The notes beneath the pieces were generated by a model. The model saw only the letters and a list, made by a program, of their open reading frames with translations, was not told the DNA's origin and made no database searches. Positions 43,431 to 52,500 of a stretch of 64,000 nucleotides of DNA are shown here, in pieces; positions within the stretch are counted from its first letter, which is position 1, and every line of letters starts with the position of its first letter. Origin of the DNA: CAZMRF01 sp964568735 (lineage in GTDB: Bacteria; Acidobacteriota; Polarisedimenticolia; JACPZX01); the NCBI GenBank assembly GCA_964568735.1, contig CAZMRF010000021.1, positions 1-64,000 of the forward strand. The letters are read 5' to 3'. The translations under genes and the position numbers were made by a program.

Positions 43431-43631
43431 GGCGCTGCTCCAGGAAGGTTGACGTGGGCGTCCACGCGAGGATCCTCGCGGAGGTTCCCGCCCATTCTAT
43501 CGTGAGTCCATCCAAACTCAACTGAGGACCCGGAAACCATGCAGACGCAGAGCCCAGTCTCCCCCGATGATCCGAGCGATCGCGCCTCTGGTCGGCGCGG
43601 GAGGGAGTGCCAGGGGGGGCCCGCAAGGCTG

Positions 43632-46600
43632 ATGTGTCCTCCGCGCCCACGGCACATCCTCACGCTGCTTCTCCTCGCGGCCGCGGCGAGTCCGGGCGCC
43701 TTCGCGGCGGCGCAGGAGGTTCCTGGCGAGGTCGAAGGCCGGGCTGCGGCTGTCGAGAACTCTCCCGGCCTCGACGTGGATCTGGCGCGGGCGCCTCTCC
43801 GCTTGCCCGCTGCGGCGCCGGGGAGCGCGGCGGAAGGAACGCCTCCTCTCGTCGTGAGGATCAGCGTTCGCTGGGTGGACCTCGAGCCGGAGGCGGGCCG
43901 CTACGCGTGGGACGGCCTCGACGAGGCGATCCGGGCCGCGACGGAGGGCGGCGCGCGGATCATCGTGAACCTGCACGGAGGCCACCCGGTGCACACGGGC
44001 GGCCGGCCGCTCGCCCCTTCGGACGTGCCGGGGATGGAGGCCTGGACCGCGCTGCTCAGGGAGATCGTGCAGCGTCACCGGGAAAGCGTGTGGGCCTGGC
44101 AGGTGGGGCGGCACCCCGAGCCCGATCCCGCAACCGCCGCGGAGGCCGTCGAGGCGGCTGCCCGCGACTTCGCTTTCACCTTCAAGCGCTCCGCCGTGGC
44201 CATCCGCTCCGCCGATCCCGAGGCCCTCGTCGCCGTGGGGCCCATCGATCCCTCGGCCCTCCAGTTCGCGTCGATTCTCTACGAGGAGGAGATCTCGCCC
44301 TACGCGGACGCGCTCGCGGCCTCCTTCAACGGAACCGAGACGGATCGGGCGGGGCTCGAAGCCCTCTCCGCACTGCTTCTCGTCCACGATCCCAGTGCGC
44401 ACCTGTGGATCAACGAAGTCCCGGTCCTGGTGGGCATGGAAGGGTACGGTCAGATCCTCCGTGGCTTCACCTCCGGGATGGAGCGCGAGGCCGCCCTGGT
44501 CACCTTCCAGGACCCTCCGGACAGCGAGGGGCGCCCTTTCCACGCGGCTCTCTTCGACAACCTCCGCGGGCTCTTCACGGCCGGCTTCGCGCCCCTCGTG
44601 GAGTCCGGCCGGGGCGTGAAGGCCCTCTCGGCCTCGGGCGAAGCGCTCCCCGCAGGGCGCGTCTCGCGGTTCTTCGATGCCGAGTCGAAGAGCGTCCTGA
44701 TGCTCTACGACGCCGGTCCCGGCGTGGCGCGGGGCGAGTTCGGCGTCTTCGTGCTCGACACCGTGGACGTGGCCGAGCCGGTGCTGCACGACCTCGCGGC
44801 GGGGGAGTCGGCACCCAACGTCGCCATGCAGAGGGAGGAGGGCTCGGGCCTGACTCGCCTGGCTCTTCCCCTCGCCGAATATCCCCTCGTCCTCGCCTAC
44901 CGGAGGTTCACGACGCCGGAGTACGCCACCGAGGGCGAGAAGCTGGACGTGACACGCGAACGTCTCCCTTCGGCGGAGGAGATCATCGCGAGGCATCAAG
45001 CCGTCCAGGAGGCTCAGGACGCCTTGCTGAACAGCGTCCGGGCGGAGGCCACCGAGGAGTGGCACTTCACGGCCGGTGCCACCGGATCCGTCGATATCCG
45101 CTTCGAGTCGGGGTTCTTCTACGACCCGAACGTGGGGGCCGAGTGGGAGCAGAAGGCGATCTTCATCAACGGAGTCCGGTGGCGCGGGAACAAGATCCCC
45201 GAGTTCCCCTTCCTCACGCCGGAGAGGGCGGTCAGCCTCCCGCTGGTCGTGAGCCTGTCGAAGGAGTACCGCTACGAGTACGAGGGACGGGAGGAGGTGA
45301 ATGGGTTCGACTGCCACGTGATCTCCTTCAAGCCCATCGACGAGACGAAGAACCTCTCCAAGGGGCGGGTCTGGATCGATGCCGCGACCTACGCCAAGGT
45401 CAGGCTGGCGCAGGCCCAGGACAACCAGCCTGCCCCGATCGTCTCCAATGACCAGCGCGATACCTACGCTCCCGTCACGGGCCCCGACGGCTTCCGGTAC
45501 TGGATCATCTCGCGGATCGACTCCGAGCAGATCTACTCGACCGTGGGTTTCAACGTCGTCGTCACGAAGAGCGCGCGCCTGCGCGACTTCATGATCAACG
45601 CTCCCGACTTTGCGGAGCGGCGCGCGGCGGCTCTCGCGTCGGATCACACGATCATGAGGGAAACCGAGAAGGGGACGCGGTATCTCCAACGCAACTCGGA
45701 TGGCACGCGGACCGTCAAGGACGAGCCGAGCACGATGAGCCTCTCCGGGGTCGGCGGCGTCCTAGCCAACCGTTCCCTCCCTTTCCCCGTCCCCCTCGTG
45801 GGTGTCAACTGGTTCGAGGGCGATCTCGCCCATAGAGGCGCGCAGGCCAACGTCTTTTTCGCCGGGGCCTTCCTTTTCGCCACCATTGCGGATCCGAGGT
45901 TCCTCGACTCCCGTCTCCAGGCGAATGCAGACCTGGTCGGGTTCGCGATCGCGGGAGCCGATCGACTCGTCCGCGAGAATCCGGTCACGGGAAGACTCAA
46001 CGAGAAAGAGGCCGAGGAGATCACTCAGAAAACGCAGACGCTCACGCTCGGCATGGGGCTTCCTTTCTGGAAGTTCTTCAAGCTCAAGGGCGAAGGGCGG
46101 CTCGCTTACTCGGATTACGGGCGGACCGGAGACTCCTGCGACTTTCTAGCCCTACCACGCGACACGTGGGTTCGATCCGGGACGCTCAAGGGCGAGTTCA
46201 ACCGGCGCGCCTGGGGCGTCGAGCTGGAGCACGAGTGGAGCTGGCGTGCCCGTAACGAGCCCTGGGGACTGGAGGCGGCGGACCCCGCCGGCCAGTGCCC
46301 ATCGGCCGGCGGCGGGCTGCCGCCCGACTTCTTCGAGTCCGCGAAGAACTACGTCCGCTACGGCGGCACGATTGCCAAGAACTTCTACCTGCCCCACAAC
46401 CAGAAGCTCACCTTCAGGCTCTCCGGGAAGGGAAGCCGCGACCTGGACCGGTTCAGCAAGTACGACGTCTCGCTCTTCGGGGATCGCATCCGGGGGCTCT
46501 CGGGGGGAGGCATCCACTACACCAATGGTGGAATTCTCCGCGCCGACTACGCCTTCAGCCTGGGGGAGGTGATCCGGTTCGGCGGGGGGGTGGACTTCGC

Positions 46601-46793
46601 AAGGCTCAAGGATCGCCAGCAGCTCGGGCCGTTCCGCAACTTCACCGGTGCCGGCATCTCTGCGACCTTCGTCGCTCCCTGGAACCTCCTTGTCAGGCTC
46701 GAATACGGGATCACCCTGGATTCGGAGATTCCCCAGTTCGAGGGAGAGCAGGAGATTCTCCTGACGGTCTTCAAGCTCTTCTCCCAGCGCTAG
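43632..46793 (+). CDS. Large exported protein: glycosidase-like module, lipoprotein-sorting-like module and C-terminal barrel
   Basis: 1053 aa. ATG at 43632 gives a clean signal peptide (PRHILTLLLLAAAASPGAFAAA); ATG at 43539 would add 31 residues. Residues ~70-330 look like a TIM-barrel glycoside hydrolase of clan A (WVDLEPEAGRYAWDGLDEAI, IIVNLHGG, LWINEVPVL). The acid/base position reads WQVGRHPEP instead of WxxxNEP, so activity is doubtful. Residues ~450-660 form a beta-rich module with a LolA-like conjugated pattern (YRYEYEGREEVNGFDCHVISFKP). Residues ~690-1053 have alternating aromatic strands ending LLTVFKLFSQR, suggesting an outer-membrane barrel. The fusion is unusual; function unknown. 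Confidence 0.72.
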   Translation: MCPPRPRHILTLLLLAAAASPGAFAAAQEVPGEVEGRAAAVENSPGLDVDLARAPLRLPAAAPGSAAEGTPPLVVRISVRWVDLEPEAGRYAWDGLDEAIRAATEGGARIIVNLHGGHPVHTGGRPLAPSDVPGMEAWTALLREIVQRHRESVWAWQVGRHPEPDPATAAEAVEAAARDFAFTFKRSAVAIRSADPEALVAVGPIDPSALQFASILYEEEISPYADALAASFNGTETDRAGLEALSALLLVHDPSAHLWINEVPVLVGMEGYGQILRGFTSGMEREAALVTFQDPPDSEGRPFHAALFDNLRGLFTAGFAPLVESGRGVKALSASGEALPAGRVSRFFDAESKSVLMLYDAGPGVARGEFGVFVLDTVDVAEPVLHDLAAGESAPNVAMQREEGSGLTRLALPLAEYPLVLAYRRFTTPEYATEGEKLDVTRERLPSAEEIIARHQAVQEAQDALLNSVRAEATEEWHFTAGATGSVDIRFESGFFYDPNVGAEWEQKAIFINGVRWRGNKIPEFPFLTPERAVSLPLVVSLSKEYRYEYEGREEVNGFDCHVISFKPIDETKNLSKGRVWIDAATYAKVRLAQAQDNQPAPIVSNDQRDTYAPVTGPDGFRYWIISRIDSEQIYSTVGFNVVVTKSARLRDFMINAPDFAERRAAALASDHTIMRETEKGTRYLQRNSDGTRTVKDEPSTMSLSGVGGVLANRSLPFPVPLVGVNWFEGDLAHRGAQANVFFAGAFLFATIADPRFLDSRLQANADLVGFAIAGADRLVRENPVTGRLNEKEAEEITQKTQTLTLGMGLPFWKFFKLKGEGRLAYSDYGRTGDSCDFLALPRDTWVRSGTLKGEFNRRAWGVELEHEWSWRARNEPWGLEAADPAGQCPSAGGGLPPDFFESAKNYVRYGGTIAKNFYLPHNQKLTFRLSGKGSRDLDRFSKYDVSLFGDRIRGLSGGGIHYTNGGILRADYAFSLGEVIRFGGGVDFARLKDRQQLGPFRNFTGAGISATFVAPWNLLVRLEYGITLDSEIPQFEGEQEILLTVFKLFSQR

Positions 46794-46814
46794 CTCCGGG
46801 CACCTGCTAAGACA

Positions 46815-46938
46815 CTCAGCGCGGGACGGAGGGCGTCACCCTCCGCTCCTACCTACGCCGTGGTCACAGGGGATGCTCGTTGTGCCATCAGGGCCGGACT
46901 CCAGACGTACGCTCCGGGCGATGCCCTCCGTCCCGCGC
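46815..46938. repeat. REP-like palindromic repeat cluster C
   Basis: An inverted copy (46815-46852, GTAGGAGCG on the minus strand) and a direct copy (46907-46938) of the element also found at 4.1-4.4 and 6.5-6.8 kb. Both arms here carry the same core variant with two extra bases (GGAGGGCGTCACCC and its partner GGGCGATGCCCTCC), as if they evolved together. The rest of the 339-bp gap to 47132 is AT-richer (47020-47100, with a run CTTCTTTTTACGCG) and may hold the STAS gene promoter, but no clear -35/-10 pair is convincing. Confidence 0.78.
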
Positions 46939-47132
46939 CATCCCGGGGCCGCCCTGCGCTTCTGCATCCTGCCCGCAAAGGCTGGTTCCACCGCGAGGCT
47001 AACCCCTTGTCCACGTTACGGATGCGCGACGTTCAAACGCCCGCTTCTTTTTACGCGTCTTTTACGACCGTAAGGAACACTCGCGCATCCGAGACCGTAT
47101 AGAGAGGCGTCACGAAAGTCAGGGAGGCCAAA

Positions 47133-47552
47133 ATGGAGCGCATCATGGTGAGGTCAGGACTCAGGATGCCGGCGAAGGTAATCACGATCTCGTTGAGGGG
47201 CCCACTCACCATCGGAGCGCCCGTCGAGATTCTCGAGAAAGCCGTGACGATTCACCTGGCGCGGGGAATGCGGCGGCTCCGTCTCGATCTCCGGAAGGTG
47301 CCCTTCGCCGATGCGCGAGGGCTGGGCGCTCTCGTGCGGTGCCGCGATCGGGCCGTCGAAGCCGGCGCCGTCCTGGCCTTCGCGGGGGCCCGCGGGAAAC
47401 TCCGCGAGATGATCCGGCTGACAGGCCTGGATCGAGTCGGGTTGCGCAACAGAGGAAGGCTCCCGGCTGATTCGCGGGCTTCAGGAAGGTCCGACAGGAT
47501 GAGCGCGAGGCTCGACGGGAAGTTCCCCCGGCTCGCCCCGCGGGTTGCCTGA
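47133..47552 (+). CDS. STAS-domain protein (anti-anti-sigma-factor-like)
   Basis: 139 aa with a GGGAGG ribosome binding site. Residues 14-105 form a STAS domain: ITISLRGPLTIGAPVEILEKA, RRLRLDLRKVPFADARGLGALVRCRD, and LREMIRLTGLDRV. In SpoIIAA-type proteins the phosphorylated Ser stands in a DSxG motif; here it is DARG, so classic Ser switching is unlikely. The tail is basic and unconserved. There is no RsbW-like kinase nearby. Confidence 0.82.
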   Translation: MERIMVRSGLRMPAKVITISLRGPLTIGAPVEILEKAVTIHLARGMRRLRLDLRKVPFADARGLGALVRCRDRAVEAGAVLAFAGARGKLREMIRLTGLDRVGLRNRGRLPADSRASGRSDRMSARLDGKFPRLAPRVA

Positions 47553-47732
47553 CGAACGATGTACTTTCTCACCCACAGGTTGGATTCGGTCGAGCCTGCG
47601 GGCTTTGACAGGAAGTTGACCCCGAGGGTCGTCGGTCGGGCTGGTTCCTCCCCCCGAAGAGCACCCGAACCCGCCTGAGGCCGGAGACCTCCCAGATCCG
47701 GCGCTTCCCCCCGGACCGGCGACCCCTCCTCC

Positions 47733-47758
47733 CTCCCCCCTGCCAGCGCAGGGGGGAG
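47733..47758 (+). terminator. Strong intrinsic-terminator-like hairpin after the STAS gene
   Basis: CTCCCCCCTGC (47733-47743) pairs perfectly with GCAGGGGGGAG (47748-47758) around a CAGC tetraloop, followed by TACGTTTT. Stem, small loop and short T-run on the plus strand make this the best intrinsic terminator in the window. It lies 180 bp after the STAS stop and 59 bp before the rhomboid start. Confidence 0.65.
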
Positions 47759-47817
47759 TACGTTTTCCGGCTTGCAGGGTTGAGCCTTGGCGGTGCTACG
47801 CCTACCCTGAAGGCCCC

Positions 47818-48837
47818 ATGCTGAACCCACTCCGTCAAGTCATCAGCGATACGTCGAAGCTCATCGCGGACATCCGCCGCGGCGCGAGCCATCTCGGGTG
47901 GCGCCTTTCATGGTGGCGGCGGAAGCGACAGATCCGGGCGCAGGAGGAATCGGCCGCCGATGAGAACCTCCGGCGCGGCGCCGCGGCTGCGACGAAGATG
48001 TGCCAGCAGTGCCGGGCGCTCATCCCGTCCTCGGCGGATGCCTGCCCGGAATGCGAGGCCCTCACGGGCCACATCCGGTCGGGCGGAGCCGGCCGCCGCC
48101 TCTCGCTGATTCTCCCGTTCGAGGTGACCGTCACGAACGGGATCATCACGGCCTTCTTCCTGACCTACCTGCTCGGGATGATCCTCAGCCTCGCCCTCGA
48201 GCCCCGGGGCCTCGATCCCGCACCGTCGCCCTTCGGTGTTCTATGGCAGCTCGACTCCAGGGCTCTCATCTTCATGGGCGCGAACCACGGGATGCTCTCG
48301 GGGGGGCCGGAGCCCTGGCGGCTCGTCACGGCTCTCTTCCTGCATGCAGGGCTGTTGCACCTGGCTTTCAACACGATGGCGATGGTCTGGTTCGGCCAGG
48401 TCGTCGAGCACGTCTACGGCCCGAGCCGCATGTTCTTCCTCTTCGTGGCGTCGGGAGCGTTGGGGAACCTGGCCAGCCTCGCCTGGAAGGGCGAGTCGTT
48501 TCACCAGGTGGGGGCTTCGGGGGCGATCTTCGGGCTCGTGGGCGTTGCGGCCCGTTACGCCTTCACGCACAAGGACGCCCTCGCCGACGCGCTGCGCAAC
48601 ATGATCCCGCGCGTCGTCCTCTGGGCCGTCGTCATGAGCTTCATCCCCTTCATCGACAGCATGGCCCACTTCGCGGGGATGGCCGCCGGCGCGGGCCTCG
48701 CCTGGGTCCTCCCGGATCCCGCCCGCATGCCGGGGCTCGCAGTAGAGCGCCTCTGGCGCTACGCGGCCCGTGCTCTGGCTCTCGGCTGCGGCGCAGCCTT
48801 TCTCTTCACGGTGGTGAGGTGGGCGGTGATGGGCTGA
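47818..48837 (+). CDS. Rhomboid-family intramembrane serine protease with zinc-ribbon
   Basis: 339 aa. The cytoplasmic N-terminus (1-95) is basic, then a Cys4 zinc ribbon (CQQCRALIPSSADACPEC, residues ~62-79). Six membrane segments follow from ~102. The active-site serine is in GASGAIFGLVG and the histidine in MAHFAGMAAGAGLAW; the L1 loop motif is WRLVTALFLHAGLLHLAFNT with WR and the conserved HxxxxHxxxN-like pattern. Rhomboids cut single-pass membrane proteins inside the bilayer. A zinc ribbon in front of a rhomboid is seen in some bacteria and may be regulatory; the substrate is unknown. Confidence 0.9.
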   Translation: MLNPLRQVISDTSKLIADIRRGASHLGWRLSWWRRKRQIRAQEESAADENLRRGAAAATKMCQQCRALIPSSADACPECEALTGHIRSGGAGRRLSLILPFEVTVTNGIITAFFLTYLLGMILSLALEPRGLDPAPSPFGVLWQLDSRALIFMGANHGMLSGGPEPWRLVTALFLHAGLLHLAFNTMAMVWFGQVVEHVYGPSRMFFLFVASGALGNLASLAWKGESFHQVGASGAIFGLVGVAARYAFTHKDALADALRNMIPRVVLWAVVMSFIPFIDSMAHFAGMAAGAGLAWVLPDPARMPGLAVERLWRYAARALALGCGAAFLFTVVRWAVMG

Positions 48838-48873
48838 ACGGCGACCAAATCAGGGCTACGGATGATTCTCTCG

Positions 48874-48902
48874 TTGACCCATCACGGCCGGCTCGGTACT
48901 AT
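48874..48902 (+). promoter_or_regulatory. Sigma-70-type promoter before the giant-protein/signalling operon
   Basis: TTGACC (48874-48879, 5/6) and TACTAT (48897-48902, 4/6) are separated by exactly 17 nt. The predicted start is near 48909, 44 nt ahead of the ATG at 48953, which has an AGGGGG ribosome binding site. This is the best-spaced promoter match in the window and would drive the gene chain that runs to the end. Confidence 0.6.
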
Positions 48903-48952
48903 TCGGCCAACGTCTTTCCTGTCAGGGGATTCGGGATAAGCGACAGGGGGTC

Positions 48953-49570
48953 ATGAATCGCTCCGCCGCGACGCTCTGGATTGTGCGGACCCTTCTGTTC
49001 GTCGGGCTCGCCGGTCTCGCCCTGCCCGCCCTTGCATCGCAGATCCGGCCGCTCAACCTCGAAGAGCTGACCGATAGAGCGGATCGGATCTTCTCCGGGC
49101 GCTGTGTGGCCGTCCGTGTCGCCCGGGATCCCGAGCTGGATCGGGACGTCACGATCGTGACCGTCGCCGTGACGAGAGCGGTCAAGGGAGAGATCCACGG
49201 CCAGGTCGTCTTCAAGATGCTGGGGCGACAGGAGGTCGGAGAGCCAGAGGCGACCGGCGTGGAGGGTCTGCCGCGCTTTCGCCGTGGCGAAGAAGTCATC
49301 CTTTTCCTCTATGGTGACAGTCCGGCAGGCCTGACCAGCCCCGTGGGATTCGGCCACGGCAAGTTCTCGGTCACGAAGGACAAGAAGGGCCAGCGCCAAG
49401 CCATCAACGCCTTCGCCAACACCCTCCTCTTCGACCGACTGTCACTCGGCGCGAAAGAGCGGCTTGCGCCCGGGATCGAGCGGCAGAGCGGGCGCAAGGC
49501 GATTCCTCCGGACGCTCTCCTCGACATGGTGGAGAAACTCGACCCGCAGGGCGAACGCCATGGCCGCTAG
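48953..49570 (+). CDS. Small exported protein of unknown function, first gene of the giant-protein operon
   Basis: 205 aa with a signal peptide (IVRTLLFVGLAGLALPALAS). The mature part is beta-rich: LTDRADRIFSGRCVAV, VTIVTVAVTRAVKGEIHGQVVFKML, GEEVILFLYGDSP, GKFSV. I do not know a functional family, although exported proteins with an ADRIFxGR segment are, from memory, common beside matrixin-like protease genes. Its last 11 bp overlap the start of the 2558-aa gene, which strongly suggests co-translation and a shared function, such as chaperone, inhibitor or attachment partner. That role is inference. Confidence 0.75.
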   Translation: MNRSAATLWIVRTLLFVGLAGLALPALASQIRPLNLEELTDRADRIFSGRCVAVRVARDPELDRDVTIVTVAVTRAVKGEIHGQVVFKMLGRQEVGEPEATGVEGLPRFRRGEEVILFLYGDSPAGLTSPVGFGHGKFSVTKDKKGQRQAINAFANTLLFDRLSLGAKERLAPGIERQSGRKAIPPDALLDMVEKLDPQGERHGR

Positions 49571-52500
49571 AGGCCGGGATGTCCGGACAACTCTCCGGCT
49601 GAGACTGGCTGCGCTGGCCTGGGCGATGGCAGGCGGGCTCGCCGCACTGCTGTTCCTGCCGCCTGGTCCGACCTTCGGCGGCGGGTCTCGCTCTGTCGAT
49701 GGAACGGGGACGGCGCTCCGCTGGGATACCACCTCGGCCATCGCTTACAACAGGGATCCCGGCTCCCTCGGGCTTCTGACGAACACTCAGGCCGACCTGT
49801 TGCTCAGTGACGCTTTCGCCCGCTGGGAGAGTGTGAGCTTCGCGGACATCGCCTTCATGGCGGGTTCCGATCTCCCTCAAGATATCAACGCCACAGGCAC
49901 ACCCGCTGCCAATCCCGGAAGCTGGGAGCACTACTGGCGCGTGCCCGGGGATGGCATCGCACCGGTCATCTTCGACTCGGACGGCTCGATCCTCGATGCC
50001 ATGTTCGGAATCGGGGCCCGCTTCGACATCCTCGGAGCGTCGGGGCTCGACGTCGACCCCAACGATCTTCCCGTGACCAGCACGATCACCGAAGCAAGTG
50101 TCGTGATCAACGGTGCCTTCTATGACGGCATCGGCTTGCCGGACTCACCTGTTGATCTGCCCTCCACCACAGCGCTTCAGGCGGTCATGGTCCACGAGAT
50201 CGGGCACTTCTGCAATCTCGATCACACCATGGTAAACCACGATCTCGCGGAAGATGGTGATCCCGACAATGACGTCTTCGTTCCGACGATGTACCCCGTA
50301 TTGGTCGATGATGAGGAGGCGCTCGGGATTCTCAACGCTGACGACGAAGCAGCTCTCGCCTCACTTTATCCAGGACCGGGCTTCGCTGCCGGGACAGCGA
50401 GCATCTCGGGCCATGTCCTGGCTGAAGGGGTTCCCTTTCAGGGTGCAAACGTCATCGTGCGCAGGATGGGCCCGGCCCCGACGGATCGGCTCAAATATGC
50501 CTACTCCGGGATCAGCGGGGCACGGGTATTCCCGTGGGTGGCCGTCGATCCCAACAACCCGGAGATGGAGGGCGAGTACCTCATCGCGGGGATCCAGCCG
50601 GGGAATTACACCGTCTGCATCGAGCCTGTCGATACGCGCTTTTCGGCAGACAACGGCAGCTTCATCGGTCCTCTCGCCTTCCAGGCGACGCTCCCCGGGC
50701 CGGAGGAGTGCTACGACGAGTCGGAAACGTCGGATGCCGCGGTCGATGATCCCGACGACTACCTCCTGGTGAACGCGGCGGCCGGGAGCGCGCTCGGACC
50801 CTTCGATTTCTTCGTCAATGATCTGCCGACGGTCGACTCCTACGAGCCCAATAACTCTATCGGCTCGGCCTTTGCCCTCTTCGTTCCCCCGGACGGCGTC
50901 GAGACCGTGGGTGCCCTCCTTGGCGCCGGAGATGTGGACCATTACGCATTCTCAGCGAGCGCCGAGGACATCGTACGGCTCGATGTGGACGCGTGGGAGC
51001 TGGGATCGGGCCTGGATGCGGTCCTGCAACTCAGAAGCGGTGGGGGCGCTCTGCTTGCGGAATCGGATGACACGCTCGATCCGGACTCGTCGGAGTTCAC
51101 CCTTGATCCTGCGATAGAGTTCAAGGTTCTCTCCAGCGGCACCCTGCGGATCGCCGTTGCCTCCTATCCCGATCTCGACTTCAACGGGACCGGAGGTGTC
51201 TCCTCTGGACCCTACTGGCTTCGCATCGCGCGTCTGTCGGACGTGGACGGCGACGACGTCCCCGGAGGTTTCGATCTCTGTCCTCTGGACCCGAACGACG
51301 ATGCGGACGGCGACGGTCTCTGCGCCGATTCTGACAACTGTGACCAGACCGCGAATCCCGGCCAGCAGGATGCGGGGGATGGGGATGGTGTGGGAGACGC
51401 CTGCGACAACTGCCCCGCTACGGACAATTCCACGCAGACGGACACCGATGGTGACGGGATCGGAGATGCCTGCGACGCCTGCTCCAACGACTCTGCAAAC
51501 GATCCGGATGGTGACGGCGTCTGTGGAGATTCTGACAACTGTCCAACGGATTTCAATCCGGTGCAAGCGTTGAACGCCAAGCTGAATCCACTCATGCCAG
51601 GGGGAGCCGCGGGGATCAGTCAAAGCTCGATCACCTCCGACAGCAAGACAGTCGTCTACCTAGCCGATCAATCCACGAACGGACGCCCAGAGGTCTACAA
51701 GGTCGCGATCGGCGGTGGGCCGATCCTTAAGCTCAGCGGCACCATGACGGCAGCCGCGAACGGAGGAACCGCCATCGCCGTCAGCCCCAGCGGAACGTCG
51801 GTGGTGTACGTAGCGGACCAGGACACAGCGGGCAAGCTGGAGGTCTTCAGCGTTCCGATCGGGGGAGGGACGGTCCAGAAGCTGAACGGCACCATGCAAT
51901 CCGGGGCCAACGGCGCCAGCATCATTGTCATCAGCCCGGATGGCAGCAGAGTCGTCTACCTCGCGGATCAGGACACTGCGGGTACGCAGGAGGTCTACAG
52001 CGTTTCGATTGGCGGTGGAACGGCCCAGAAGCTGAACGGGATGATGGCAGGCTCCGGGGCGACGCTCGTTGAGATCAGCCCGGATAGCAGTAAAGTCGTT
52101 TTCGTGGCGGACCGGGACACAGCCGGCAAGCAGGAGGTCTACGTCGTTCCGATCGGGGGAGGAACGGTCCAGAAGCTGAATGGGGTGATGGCGGGCTCCG
52201 GGGCGACGCTCGTTGCGGTCAGCCCCAATGGCAGCAGGGTTGTCTTCGTGGCGGACCGGGACACAGCAGGCAAGCAGGAGGTCTACAGCGTTCCGATTGG
52301 AGGAGGAGCGGTCCAGAAGCTGAGCGGGGTGATGACGGGCTCCGGGGCGACGCTCGTTGCGGTCAGCACCGATAGCAGCAGGGTTGTCTTCGTGGCGGAC
52401 CGGGACACAGCAGGCAAGCAGGAGGTCTACAGCGTTCCGATTGGAGGAGGAGCGGTCCAGAAGCTGAGCGGGGTGATGGCGGGCTCCGGGGCGACGCTCG

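Noticed and set aside
43518..45689. A 723-codon minus-strand frame opposite the 1053-aa exported protein
   Set aside because: No recognisable motif, composition typical of a shadow frame, and no ribosome binding site. The sense gene has a signal peptide and domain-like structure.
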